Notes: a model not told the origin generated them from the sequence alone. DNA of 64,000 bases from Promicromonospora sp. AC04 (GCF_003058225.1 NZ_QBUG01000003.1:124001-188000); one strand, 5' to 3'; positions 34,945 to 43,253 are shown, counted from the first letter of the stretch. Numbers and translations: made by a program.

Positions 34945-35412
34945 TCAGGCAGGGTCGGTCACGTCCGCAACCGTGGCATCGAGCGCCGTCGTCAGGTCGA
35001 CGGCATCGACCGTGGCACCCACACCATGTGCGCCCCCGCCGATCGACACAGGCCCCGGCTCACCGAGCCGGGAGTCCGCGACGACGGGCCACCTGTGGAA
35101 CGACCCGAACGGAGTGATGGTTCCCCGCTCATAGCCCGTGACCTCGAAAGCCACATCCTTGTTCGGCATCGACAGCCGCGAGACGCCGAGCAGCGCACGC
35201 AGCTTCGGCCACGAGATCTGCCGGTCACCGGGAACTAGCACGAACAGGAAGTCTCCGTCGGCCCGGCGCACGACGATCGTCTTGATCACCCTCGCCGGCT
35301 CGACCCCGCGTGCGGCGGCGGCCTCGGCGAGGCTGGCCACCTGGCCGTGCCGGGTGATCTCGAACGGGATGCCCGCCGCCTCGAGCGCCGCGACGGCTCG
35401 TTCTTCGGTCAT
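34945..35412 (-). CDS. YbaK/EbsC-family aminoacyl-tRNA deacylase
   Basis: A 155-residue single-domain protein of the YbaK/ProX family, which removes mischarged amino acids (for example Cys or Ala) from tRNA-Pro. The catalytic lysine lies in ARVIKTIVVRRADGDFLFVL, and the SIGGGAHGVGATVD ending matches the family's GxGxxG-like loop. AGGATAGGA precedes the ATG at 35412. The family is also annotated as Cys-tRNA(Pro) deacylase. The 239-bp gap between its end and the STAS start holds no gene I can support. Confidence 0.87.
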   Translation of the reverse strand: MTEERAVAALEAAGIPFEITRHGQVASLAEAAAARGVEPARVIKTIVVRRADGDFLFVLVPGDRQISWPKLRALLGVSRLSMPNKDVAFEVTGYERGTITPFGSFHRWPVVADSRLGEPGPVSIGGGAHGVGATVDAVDLTTALDATVADVTDPA

Positions 35413-35497
35413 GACATTTCCTATCCTGAAAACACGAGTCTTCGTTGTCTCGCAATACGGTCAAGAATCTCTTGCGAGCGGCTCCGGCTCCTCCGGC

Positions 35498-35821
35498 TCA
35501 GGCGTCGTACTCGGTGCGTTCGGTGCGCCAGTACTCGGCGCCGTCGCGTGTGCGCTGCACCAGGCCGTGGTCCACCATCGCACGCCGGACGCCGGCGGGG
35601 TCGTGGACCAGCTCCCGCAGCCGGTCCGTCAGCTCGCGCTCGGTCACCGGCTCCAGGAGCGTGGGCAGCGCCTGCACCGCCAGGTACCGCGTCACCGCGA
35701 TCTTGTCGCGCCATCGTCGCGGCATCGCCTCCAGGCGCCCGGAGCGCAGGAAGCGCCGGGGATCACCCAGCCCTGCGCCCGGCGTCTCCGCCTGCCCCCT
35801 CGGCGTCGACTCAGCCGCCAT
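35498..35821 (-). CDS. DUF2087-like protein
   Basis: A 107-residue protein fitting the DUF2087 pattern: FLRSGRLEAMPRRWRDKIAVTRYLA, then TERELTDRLRELVHDPAGVRRAMVDHGLVQRTRDGAEYW. The domain is a small winged-helix-like fold, often found beside or fused to transcriptional regulators; a DNA-binding role is plausible but unproven. Its ATG lies 3 bases after the stop of the carboxypeptidase gene, so the two are probably cotranscribed. Confidence 0.8.
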   Translation of the reverse strand: MAAESTPRGQAETPGAGLGDPRRFLRSGRLEAMPRRWRDKIAVTRYLAVQALPTLLEPVTERELTDRLRELVHDPAGVRRAMVDHGLVQRTRDGAEYWRTERTEYDA

Positions 35822-35824
35822 CCG

Positions 35825-37729
35825 TCAGCTCAGCCCTCGTCCGCGGGGACGCCGGCCGCCCGAGACTGCGCTCGTCGAACTGGAGAGGATCCCGAGCAGG
35901 CCGGACGACGAAGCGTCAGCCGTGCCCTCCGGGTCCCCTTCCGCGACCGCACAGGGATCCTCGGCGGTTGTTCCGCTGTCGGCGCCGTCGTCCGCGGCGG
36001 TCTCGTCAGCGGCGGTCTCGTCAGCGGCGTCGGAGCTCGTTGCCGGCGACTCGCCCGGAACGGGCTCGGTCTCCGGGCACTCCTCGGGCGATTCCTCCGA
36101 CGGGTCCGGGTCGGTGCTCGGTTCCTCCGTCGGCTCCGACGGGCTCGGCGACGGGTCCGTCGGGCTCGGCGACGGCGACGGGTCGGTCGGGCTCGGCGAA
36201 GGCGACGGGTCCGGCGGGCTCGGCGACGGCGTGGGCTTCGTCGTGGGCGTCGTCGGCTTCGGCGTCGGATCGCTCGGTGTCGGCTTCGGCGTCGGCTTCG
36301 ACGGCTTCTCCGACGGCGGGTTGTCGCTCGGCTCGTCCGACGGCTTCGTGGCGGGCTTGCGCGGGTCGTCCGACTTGTCGTCGCTCGGCTTGGGGTCGAG
36401 CGACGGCTTGTAGCGCGGGCTCGTGGAGTCGCTCGGGGTCCAGGTGCCGACGTCGGACGGGTCGATGGCGCGGTTCGGGATGGACCCGGCCGCGAAGAAC
36501 TCGAAGTGCCACGGCTCGGGCTTCGCGCCGCCGAGCTGGGCCCACGACGGGTTGTCCCAGCCGTAGTCGGGGCCGTGCAGGCGCAGCCAGACGTACTCGG
36601 GAGAGCTGCCGCCCGCGATCGGGTTGCCCAGGTCCACGGCGAGGCCCCAGCCGTGGTTCGACGTGCCCGGGATCGCCGCGAGGTGCGGCTTGATCCCGGC
36701 CAGAGCCACCTGCGCCTCGTAGGACCGGTAGGAGTCGGTCATCGGGATCGGGTAGCCGAACTCCTCCTCGAACAGCGCGCTGAGCGCCGTCAGCCGCTCG
36801 GCCGCGTCGCAGCGCAGCATGTGACCCGGCGCGAACTCCAGCGGGCACAGCACGTCGGCGGGGATGCGGCCGTTCGCGTAGCCGAGGGTGGAGCCGCCGA
36901 ACATGGTGACGACGTCGAGCAGGTTCTCGCGCAGCGAGAACCCCTCGCGCTCGTTGGTGCCCTCGACCTCGACCAGCGCGTTCGGCACCGATGGGTCCAG
37001 CATGTTCGCCAGCCGAACTGCCGCCATCACCACCTGGTCGTAGGTGATGTAGCCCGCGTGCGCGTCCTCGGAGTGCGGCTCGGTCGCGGAGGTGTGCTCG
37101 TCCGCCACCTGCACGGCGGGCGGGGTGTCCTCCTCCGGCGCCGGCGTCTCGGTGCCGTCCTGCTTGTTCGTGCCCTCGTCCTGGTTCGTGCCCTCGTCAG
37201 CGCCGTCGTTCTCGGCACCGTCTTCTCCGGCGCCGTCCTTCTCGGAGCTGCCCTTATCTGCGCCCGACGCCGGGGCGTCGGCATCCTTCTCGGGCGCGCG
37301 CGCTGCGGGCGCGTTCTCAACGCGGAGGCCCTCGTTGTTCTCGCCGAACGCCAGCTGCTGCATCTGGTACGTGGTGTAGAGCATGCCGAGCTCGGCAGCG
37401 GCCTGCGCGACCGTCGGGCTGAAGTCGGGGCCCTGCTCCCGCGCCTCCTGCTCGGCACGTTCGAGGACGGCGACGATCTGGCCCAGGCTCACGCCCTCGG
37501 GGGCGGTCTCGGTCTCACCGACAGAAACGCTCTCGAGCACACCGTAGAGCCGGATCGGAGGGTCGCCGTCGTTGCCGGACCCGGGCGAGGCCGGGACGCT
37601 CGCCGCGGCCGAGAACAGCACCCCTGCGGTGATCACCGTGGCGAGCGCACCGTGCCAGGCCGTGCGGAGGTACTTGCGCAGGCCGGGTCGGGGGACATGC
37701 GGAACAAGCGTCTTCGCTTGGTCGTCCAC
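35825..37729 (-). CDS. VanY-type D-Ala-D-Ala carboxypeptidase with long Pro/Ser tail
   Basis: A 634-residue envelope enzyme. GTG 37729 follows GAGGGGG at 6 bases. A basic head and a membrane/signal helix (ALATVITAGVLFSAAASV) at about 28-46 place the rest outside. The M15B peptidase domain shows DSYRSYEAQ, SNHGWGLAVDL (about 355; zinc His and Asp) and EPWHFEF (about 405; zinc His), so the catalytic set is complete. It should trim peptidoglycan stem peptides. From about residue 435 to the end it is an Asp/Pro/Ser/Thr-rich repeat tail (SPSPTDPSPS units), a likely wall-spanning or O-glycosylated spacer. An acidic Ala/Glu/Asp linker also precedes the catalytic domain. Confidence 0.87.
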   Translation of the reverse strand: MDDQAKTLVPHVPRPGLRKYLRTAWHGALATVITAGVLFSAAASVPASPGSGNDGDPPIRLYGVLESVSVGETETAPEGVSLGQIVAVLERAEQEAREQGPDFSPTVAQAAAELGMLYTTYQMQQLAFGENNEGLRVENAPAARAPEKDADAPASGADKGSSEKDGAGEDGAENDGADEGTNQDEGTNKQDGTETPAPEEDTPPAVQVADEHTSATEPHSEDAHAGYITYDQVVMAAVRLANMLDPSVPNALVEVEGTNEREGFSLRENLLDVVTMFGGSTLGYANGRIPADVLCPLEFAPGHMLRCDAAERLTALSALFEEEFGYPIPMTDSYRSYEAQVALAGIKPHLAAIPGTSNHGWGLAVDLGNPIAGGSSPEYVWLRLHGPDYGWDNPSWAQLGGAKPEPWHFEFFAAGSIPNRAIDPSDVGTWTPSDSTSPRYKPSLDPKPSDDKSDDPRKPATKPSDEPSDNPPSEKPSKPTPKPTPSDPTPKPTTPTTKPTPSPSPPDPSPSPSPTDPSPSPSPTDPSPSPSEPTEEPSTDPDPSEESPEECPETEPVPGESPATSSDAADETAADETAADDGADSGTTAEDPCAVAEGDPEGTADASSSGLLGILSSSTSAVSGGRRPRGRGLS

Positions 37730-38046
37730 GCCTCGCCCCCTCGGTCGGTGCGCCGCCTCGCAGTGCACAGTGCGTACGTTTTGGATCCTTGCACAGGACT
37801 ATCACGCTCAGGTGAACTCGAGCGGGGTAATTATCGGCGCCAGGGGTGAACCTCACCTCCAAGGGGAAGACGCCGGACGCCGGCGTCGGTGACGCCCACG
37901 ATCGATAAGAGTAACGATTCGGGCGTACAACGCAATGAAGTCTTCCTGGTACATCTCGGGATGCTTCACACTGACCCGGGTCCGTACGGGCGCACTCGCG
38001 CCCGCAGCCGAGCGGCCGGAATCGTGGCCGTGAAAGGAAGTCCCTC
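37730..38046. promoter_or_regulatory. Divergent intergenic region between carboxypeptidase and DUF4190-like gene
   Basis: This 317-bp gap should hold both promoters. It contains a 12-bp palindrome gacgccggcgtc near 37876-37887 and AT-richer stretches around 37830 and 37915-37945. No gene is supported. I looked for a c-di-AMP (ydaO) riboswitch, common before actinobacterial wall hydrolases, and could not recognise its conserved segments. Confidence 0.4.
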
Positions 38047-38325
38047 ATGACCGAGACTCCCAACGCACCTGCCGTCCAGAGCACAGTCCAGGACCCGCAG
38101 GCGAACACCATGGCCATCATCGGCTTCGTGCTCGCCTTCGTCGCGCCACCGATCGGGATCATCCTCTCGGCGATCGCGGTGTCGAAGGCCGGCAAGGCGG
38201 GCTTCGACAGCAAGCTTGCGAAGTGGGGCCTCGCCCTCTCGATCATCTTCACGGTGCTGTACCTGGTGTTCGTCGGGCTCGGTGTCGTCGCGGCGCTCTC
38301 GCTCCCGGCCAACGCCTCCATGTGA
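38047..38325 (+). CDS. Small DUF4190-like membrane protein
   Basis: A 92-residue protein with two membrane helices after a 20-residue Pro/Gln/Thr head. GAAAGGAAG precedes the ATG. Helix 1 runs MAIIGFVLAFVAPPIGIILSAIAVSKAG and helix 2 LALSIIFTVLYLVFVGLGVVAAL, joined by KAGFDSKLAKWG. This two-helix plan with a Gly-rich turn and a conserved gene-neighbour copy matches DUF4190-type proteins. Function unknown. A paralog with a long acidic head lies 190 bp downstream. Confidence 0.8.
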   Translation: MTETPNAPAVQSTVQDPQANTMAIIGFVLAFVAPPIGIILSAIAVSKAGKAGFDSKLAKWGLALSIIFTVLYLVFVGLGVVAALSLPANASM

Positions 38326-38375
38326 TCTCGGGCCGCACCTGGGCGCCCACCGGCGCGCCCGGCAGCGTCGTCAAC

Positions 38376-38421
38376 AGCGCAGAGGCTGTCGCTCCCTCGG
38401 AGCGGCGGCCTCTGCTGCGCT
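38376..38421 (+). terminator. Hairpin between the two DUF4190-like genes
   Basis: Imperfect stem: gcagaggc/gcctctgc plus inner gctcc/ggagc around a 3-base loop, 50 bases past the first stop. It separates the paralogs into two transcripts or attenuates readthrough. Confidence 0.6.
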
Positions 38422-38514
38422 CATGGCTGATATCGGTCTATCCAAGACCATTCGGATACTCCACAATATGGCCTGACATTTCCTAAGACCTGCTACCAGG
38501 GGAGCACTACCACC

Positions 38515-39120
38515 ATGACCACGCCCGACACCACGACCGCCGAGGCCACGATCGAAGAGAACGCGACCGCCACAGCCACCGAGGTCGTGGAGACCGAGCC
38601 TGCCGAGCCGGAGGCGACGTCCGAGGCGAAGGCTGAGTCCGAGGCGCCTGCCGCAACCGAGCCCGCTACCGAGGCCCCCGCCGTCGAGGTCTCCGAGCCC
38701 GAGGCCGCGCCCGCCCAGGCCGAGACCGCGAAGCTGGAGACGGCGGAGACGGAGACCGCCGCCGTCGAGACCACGCCCGAGGCTCCGGCCGCCGAGGCCG
38801 CGACGGCCGTCAGCACGACCGAGGTCGCCGCACCGGTCGCCGCCGCGACCGCCGTCGCCGCGCCGGCCGCTCCCGCTGCCGCCGCCGAGGAAGAGGACCC
38901 GCAGACCGCGGTCTTCAGCCTCGTGACCTTCTTCCTCGCCGCCCTGCCGGTCATCGGCGTCATCCTGAACGCCATCGCGGTCGCCCGGGCCGGCAAGGAG
39001 GGCTTCGACCTGTGGCTCGCCCGCTGGGGCCTCGCGCTCGCCATCATCGAGACCGTCGGCGCCCTGGCCCTGGTCGGCCTCGGCTACTACTTCGGCCTGC
39101 TGACCGCCGGCGCGGTCTGA
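38515..39120 (+). CDS. DUF4190-like membrane protein with Ala/Glu/Thr-rich head
   Basis: A 201-residue paralog of the protein at 38047. AGGGGAG precedes the ATG. Residues 1-130 are almost only Ala, Glu, Thr, Pro and Val, a disordered acidic head. The last 70 residues repeat the two-helix unit: VFSLVTFFLAALPVIGVILNAIAVARAG, then KEGFDLWLARWGLALAIIETVGALALVGLGYYF. The shared core is (K)xGFDxxLAxWGLALxII. The head could span a crowded cytoplasmic or wall region. Function unknown. It is followed by a strong hairpin. Confidence 0.8.
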   Translation: MTTPDTTTAEATIEENATATATEVVETEPAEPEATSEAKAESEAPAATEPATEAPAVEVSEPEAAPAQAETAKLETAETETAAVETTPEAPAAEAATAVSTTEVAAPVAAATAVAAPAAPAAAAEEEDPQTAVFSLVTFFLAALPVIGVILNAIAVARAGKEGFDLWLARWGLALAIIETVGALALVGLGYYFGLLTAGAV

Positions 39121-39141
39121 GCCGACCGGCGGCCCCACCGA

Positions 39142-39215
39142 GGCCCGCCTCCGCCAAGCCTTCTCGCATGGTCTACCCCCAGACCCCATGCGAGATCGCT
39201 CGGCGGAGGCGGGCC
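39142..39215 (+). terminator. Nested hairpin terminator
   Basis: The outer perfect 14-bp stem is 39142-39155 with 39202-39215, and a second inner stem pairs ctcgcatgg with ccatgcgag. It lies 21 bases past the stop and is followed by a short T run. Confidence 0.8.
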
Positions 39216-39374
39216 TTTCGCTTGGACGACGACGGCAGCAGGGAGCCCATCCAGAGCGGACCATCGCGGCAGAATGGGTGAAATTTCGCTAACCGTCACA
39301 TCATGGTCATTCGGGTGTCACCGGCCGCCTCGACGATGGACGCGCCCAGGTCAGTCTCGAGGAAGGTCTGTCCC

Positions 39375-40055
39375 ATGTCGCAGCTCGTCGTTCAACGAGG
39401 TCCCCGGCGAGGGCTTCCAGCTCGCCACCTGATCGCATCCGTCGCGGCGCTGGCGCTCGTCGCGCTCCTCATGGTGGTGTACCCACAGCCCGCCGACGCC
39501 TACCCGCCGGACCTCCCGTCCAAGGCGCAGGTGCAGTCCGAGCTCAACGCGCTCACGGTGCGGGCGGAGGGCGCGTCCGCCCCGTACGACCGGGACCTGT
39601 TCCCGCACTGGATCAGCCAGGGCAACAGCTGCAACACCCGCGAGGTGGTGCTGCAGCGCGACGGCAGCAACGTGCAGGTCGGCAGCGACTGCTACCCGAC
39701 GTCGGGCACCTGGTACAGCGAGTGGGACGGGCAGACGGCCACAGCGGCGTCGGACATCGACATCGACCACGTCGTCGCCCTGTCCGAGGCCTGGCACTCG
39801 GGCGCCAGCGAGTGGACGACGAGCCGCCGGCAGGACTTCGCGAACGACCTCACCGGCCCGCAGCTGATCGCCGTCACGGACAACGTGAACGTCTCGAAGA
39901 GCGACCACGACCCCGCCGAGTGGGTCCCACCGCTCGCCACCAAGTACTGCGCGTACTCCAAGATGTGGATCCACACGAAGTACCGCTGGGGCCTCACCCT
40001 GGACTCCGCGGAGAAGACTGCGGTGCAGGGGCTGCTGAACACCTGCACGTACTGA
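39375..40055 (+). CDS. Secreted HNH-type nuclease (GmrSD/DUF1524 family)
   Basis: A 226-residue exported protein. ATG 39375 follows AGGAAGG. The signal peptide (LIASVAALALVALLMVVYPQPADAYP) is cleaved near residue 43. The nuclease domain shows DIDHVVALSEAWHSGASEW (catalytic Asp-His), QLIAVTDNVNVSKSDHDPAEWVPP and CAYSKMWIHTKYRWGLT, all standard for actinobacterial secreted HNH endonucleases. Four cysteines (NSCNTRE, SDCYP, KYCAYS, NTCTY) likely form disulfides outside the cell. Probable role: digestion of extracellular DNA. Single gene with a bidirectional terminator. Confidence 0.9.
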   Translation: MSQLVVQRGPRRGLPARHLIASVAALALVALLMVVYPQPADAYPPDLPSKAQVQSELNALTVRAEGASAPYDRDLFPHWISQGNSCNTREVVLQRDGSNVQVGSDCYPTSGTWYSEWDGQTATAASDIDIDHVVALSEAWHSGASEWTTSRRQDFANDLTGPQLIAVTDNVNVSKSDHDPAEWVPPLATKYCAYSKMWIHTKYRWGLTLDSAEKTAVQGLLNTCTY

Positions 40056-40088
40056 CCGACAGCACCCCGAGCAGCAGCTCGGGGCACC

Positions 40089-40123
40089 AGGAAGCAGGGC
40101 GTCCGCCGGACGCCCTGCTTCCT
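40089..40123. terminator. Bidirectional terminator between convergent genes
   Basis: A perfect 16-bp stem (40089-40104 with 40108-40123) with a 3-base loop, between the HNH nuclease end and the end of the gene at 40136. Confidence 0.85.
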
Positions 40124-40135
40124 CTGTCTCGTCCT

Positions 40136-40780
40136 CTACTTCGTCGCGCTCTTCCGCTGCCGCATGTGGTGCTGGACCTCCGCGGGGCGGCGCGTCGTCG
40201 ATCCGCGCGTGGTCCCGGCGTCGGACAGCGCGGCGCGGAGCGCCTCCTCGGCGTCGAGCACGGCCTGGTAGGCGTCCTGGCAGACGGCGTACCCGGCGCA
40301 GGCGGCGTCGAGCACGGCGAGCGCGGCGGTGGACGCGGCGCTGACCTCCTCCGGCCCCGCGTGGCTGCTCACCGAGGGCAGCCCGGCGGCGTCCTGCTGA
40401 GCAGCGCGGAGGTCGGCGAGGCCGGAGGAGTGGCCTGACTGCCCGGACTCCAGGGCGGTCGCGTAGTCGTCGAGGGTGTCGGCCATGGCATCGAGGCCCT
40501 GCGCCTCGAGCACCACAGTGGCGTGGCCGCGCAGCGCGGTCTCCAGCGTGCGGAGGCCCTCCGCCGCGGCCCGGACGGCCTGGGCGTTCCCGCGGACCGC
40601 CGCGGGATTCCCGTCGGGCGGGCTGACGGCGGCCGCGTCCCAGCCGGACGCCGATGCGCGCAGGTCGTCGATCAGGATCTCGACGTACTCCGGCACATCG
40701 AGGTGCTCGAACCCATGGCGTTTGCGGCTCAGCTCGTTGATCCGGCTCTCGCACAGGTCGATGAGCTCGCTGAGGGTCAC
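40136..40780 (-). CDS. Unknown Ala-rich helical protein, possibly T7SS-related
   Basis: A 214-residue soluble protein with no signal peptide. It starts MTLSELIDLCESRINELSRKRHGFEHLDVPEYVEILIDDLRASASGWDAAA-type sequence (first block helical and charged). Residues about 58-120 (NPAAVRGNAQAVRAAAEGLRTLETALRG, DAMADTLDDYATALES) look like long amphipathic helices with the AVR-x-AAA-x-L rhythm of putative type VII secretion or WXG100-like domains. A second helical part follows and a basic tail ends it. ATG overlaps the upstream gene by 4 bases. Function not recognised; the T7SS link is an inference. Confidence 0.7.
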   Translation of the reverse strand: MTLSELIDLCESRINELSRKRHGFEHLDVPEYVEILIDDLRASASGWDAAAVSPPDGNPAAVRGNAQAVRAAAEGLRTLETALRGHATVVLEAQGLDAMADTLDDYATALESGQSGHSSGLADLRAAQQDAAGLPSVSSHAGPEEVSAASTAALAVLDAACAGYAVCQDAYQAVLDAEEALRAALSDAGTTRGSTTRRPAEVQHHMRQRKSATK

Positions 40781-41241
40781 GCCGGCCCCTCGGTGACCGG
40801 TCCGGCCGTCCGGACCGGGCGGATCGGCAAGCCCGTGGCCGAGCGCTCGACGGCGGAGGTGCTGGTGGCCGAACGGTCGGTGGACGAGGCCGCCGACGCC
40901 TCGGTCTCGACCGGCTCCACCAGCGGATCGGGGTCGACCTGCGGATCCGGGTCTGCCGTCGGGTGCACCAGCTCGGGTGGCTCCATCACCGACAGAACGC
41001 GCTGGACCTTGGCGATCTCGCGGAGCGCGGCGGCCGGATCGGTCTCCCTCCCGGCTGCGCGCAGCACGTGCCCGACGGCGGCCCGCGCCGCCGTCGGGCC
41101 TCCGACCACGCCGTCGCCGAGCGCGATCACGTCGGCGAGCCCGGCGAGCCGCACGGTGATGGCGACCCGGCGCGTCGTCGGCCAGGCGACGCCGGCCGCG
41201 TTCAGGCGCTGCACGGAGCGCGCGATGGTCTCGGGGCTCAT
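40777..41241 (-). CDS. Unknown protein, middle gene of a coupled cluster
   Basis: A 154-residue protein I cannot assign. ATG 41241 overlaps the short frame upstream (ATGA), with GGAGGG 7 bases before. Residues 1-85 are a compact helical domain (IARSVQRLNAAGVAWPTTRRVAITVRLAGLADVIALGDGVVGGPTAARAAVGHVL style, alternating Ala/Val/Arg). Residues about 95-154 are low-complexity and include PLVEPVETEAS. The DNA encoding that part matches a dispersed repeat-like palindrome, suggesting it was added by an inserted element. Function unknown. Confidence 0.68.
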   Translation of the reverse strand: MSPETIARSVQRLNAAGVAWPTTRRVAITVRLAGLADVIALGDGVVGGPTAARAAVGHVLRAAGRETDPAAALREIAKVQRVLSVMEPPELVHPTADPDPQVDPDPLVEPVETEASAASSTDRSATSTSAVERSATGLPIRPVRTAGPVTEGPA

Positions 41242-41288
41242 CGCCTGCCCTCCACCGCGTCGGCGTCGACCTTCAGCTGCTCAGCCAT
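41238..41288 (-). CDS. Very short coupled ORF resembling a WXG-type N-terminus
   Basis: A 16-codon frame, MAEQLKVDADAVEGRR, with a good ribosome binding site (GAGAGGGAG) 4 bases before its ATG and a stop overlapping the next ATG as ATGA. The sequence resembles the first residues of ESX/WXG100-like proteins (xxLKVDxDAVxxx). It could be a leader peptide that couples translation, or the remnant of a truncated gene. Too short to be certain it is made. Confidence 0.35.
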   Translation of the reverse strand: MAEQLKVDADAVEGRR

Positions 41289-41520
41289 CCAGCTCCCTCT
41301 CCAGCATCCCTGCACGTCACAGAGATTTCGAAAGCGTAGGTCGCAAGCTTCCGGGTGAACATGGGGAGCGATCCCCATTGCACCGAGTCCGCCGGGAACG
41401 GTTGACGTCTCACCCCTGGACGGTGAGTCTGGTCGGGCCGCGGCCCGGTCGGCCGCGGGTGCACCGCTCCATCGCTCCACCCACCACAGACGGACGCCAG
41501 GACGAGCACAGGGAGAACCA

Positions 41521-43095
41521 ATGACACCGCTGTCAGAGATGCCCTCCAACAACCAGCGCCGACGCTTCGGGAAGCGCACCGGACGGCCGGCCCTCAGTGC
41601 GGCCGCGGCCGTCGCCGTCGCCTGCCTGTTCGCGACGTCGCTCACCACCGCGCCCCCGGCGGGCGCCGTCGCACAGGCCGGCACCGCGGCCGCGCCCGAT
41701 GCCGGGGCGCGGGCCGGCGCCGTCGCACAGGCCGAGATCTGCGACATCTACTGCGATGCCCGAGACCCCGCGGCCGCGACGAGCGACCGCGTGCCGGTGA
41801 GTGCCACGCTCTACGGCCGGACCATCCGGCTCCACGTCTCCGACACCGACGTCATGGGCTGGGGCTCGATCGACGGCGGCCAGCCGGGCGACGAGGTCTG
41901 GCTGGACCGGTCCTTCGACGGCGGACGGACGTGGGCGTCGGGCAGCAGGCTCGGCGCCACCACGATCCCCAGCGGCTCGACGGGCTGGCGCACGCAGATG
42001 TACAACGTCGACGACTGGAACAACACCGGCGTCGGCGCCCTGCGCGCCTGCGGCAAGGCGGGCGACCGCGCCGAGATCGCCTGCACCGGCTGGGCCCGCA
42101 ACGACCGCAACGCCGGCAGCCGCTCGACGGCCGCGGCGACGTCGCTGATGATGCTGTGGGACCGCAACACCGGCCTGTTCGAGACGAACGGCTGGTGGAC
42201 GGCGGCCAACGCTCTCACCGCCGTCATCGACAACGCCAGGATCAGCGGGATGGGCAGCTACCGATACGCGATCGCGCAGACCTACGACAAGAACGTCAAC
42301 GCGCGCGAGGGCCAGTTCCGCAACGAGTACCTCGACGACACCGGCTGGTGGGGCCTCGCGTGGATCGCCGCCTACGACCTGACCGGCGACAGCCGGTACC
42401 TCAACACGGCACGCGCCGACGCCGACCACATGCGCGCCTACTGGACGAGCACGTGCGGTGGCGGCGTCCAGTGGAACACCGGCATCGCGTACAAGAACGC
42501 CATCACCAACGAGCTGTACATCCAGCTCAACGCGGCGCTGCACAACCGCATCCCCGGCGACACGACCTACCTGCAGCGAGCACAGGAGGGGTGGGACTGG
42601 TTCCGGGCCAGCGGCATGATCAACTCCGGCAACCTGATCAACGACGGGCTGAACGACTCGTGCGTCAACAACGGCCAGCCCACGTGGACCTACAACCAGG
42701 GCGTCGTCCTCGGCGCCCTGGCCGAGCTGCACCGGGCCACCGGCGACGCGGCGCTGCTCACCACCGCCCGGAACCTGGCGAACGCCTCGACGTCGTCCAC
42801 GTACCTGAACCCGGGCGGAGTGCTGCGGGAGGTGAACGAGGGCGACGACTGCAACAGCGACGGCGCCTCCTTCAAGGGTGCGTACGTGCGTGGCCTGGGC
42901 AAGCTCAACGCGGCGCTGGGCGATCGTCCGTACAGCGCCTACCTCGACCGGCAGGCCGACGCCGCGTACGGCAACGACCGTGACTCGCTCGACATGTACG
43001 GCCCGCACTGGGCCGGGCCACTCGTCCGGCCCGCAACGGGTCACGGCTGCCAGCACGGCGCACTGGACCTGCTCAACGCGGCGCAGGCAAGCTGA
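41521..43095 (+). CDS. Secreted GH76 alpha-1,6-mannanase
   Basis: A 524-residue exported glycoside hydrolase family 76 protein, expected to cut alpha-1,6-mannan backbones of fungal or actinobacterial cell walls. AGGGAG precedes the ATG. The signal peptide runs to about residue 50; then a beta-rich segment of about 100 residues (VPVSATLYGRTIRLHVSDTD, DEVWLDRSFDGGRTW) precedes the (alpha/alpha)6 domain. The catalytic pair is Asp272-Asp273 in YLDDTGWWGLAW. Other conserved stretches are TGIAYKNAITNELYIQLNAAL, TWTYNQGVVLGALAELHRAT and SFKGAYVRGL. Divergent from the unknown cluster; ends at a strong hairpin. Confidence 0.93.
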   Translation: MTPLSEMPSNNQRRRFGKRTGRPALSAAAAVAVACLFATSLTTAPPAGAVAQAGTAAAPDAGARAGAVAQAEICDIYCDARDPAAATSDRVPVSATLYGRTIRLHVSDTDVMGWGSIDGGQPGDEVWLDRSFDGGRTWASGSRLGATTIPSGSTGWRTQMYNVDDWNNTGVGALRACGKAGDRAEIACTGWARNDRNAGSRSTAAATSLMMLWDRNTGLFETNGWWTAANALTAVIDNARISGMGSYRYAIAQTYDKNVNAREGQFRNEYLDDTGWWGLAWIAAYDLTGDSRYLNTARADADHMRAYWTSTCGGGVQWNTGIAYKNAITNELYIQLNAALHNRIPGDTTYLQRAQEGWDWFRASGMINSGNLINDGLNDSCVNNGQPTWTYNQGVVLGALAELHRATGDAALLTTARNLANASTSSTYLNPGGVLREVNEGDDCNSDGASFKGAYVRGLGKLNAALGDRPYSAYLDRQADAAYGNDRDSLDMYGPHWAGPLVRPATGHGCQHGALDLLNAAQAS

Positions 43096-43106
43096 ACCGG
43101 CGACGT

Positions 43107-43146
43107 GTCAGACCCGCAGGTCGCTCGCGTGACCTGCGGGTCTGAC
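43107..43146 (+). terminator. Terminator of the GH76 gene
   Basis: A perfect 16-bp stem (43107-43122 with 43131-43146) with an 8-base loop, 11 bases after the stop. It shares GTGTCAG/CAGGTC blocks with the hairpin at 25977. Confidence 0.85.
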
Positions 43147-43253
43147 TCCCTACCCGGCTGACGGCCCGGGCGGGCCGGTGAATCCATGACAGGTGCGCCA
43201 GGGCCCAATACGCTGCGACACCCCGGTCTCGTCTGAGAGGACTCACCGAACCC

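Noticed and set aside
37730-38046. c-di-AMP (ydaO) riboswitch before the wall carboxypeptidase
   Set aside because: Plausible by gene type, but I could not find the conserved pseudo-symmetric segments on either strand.
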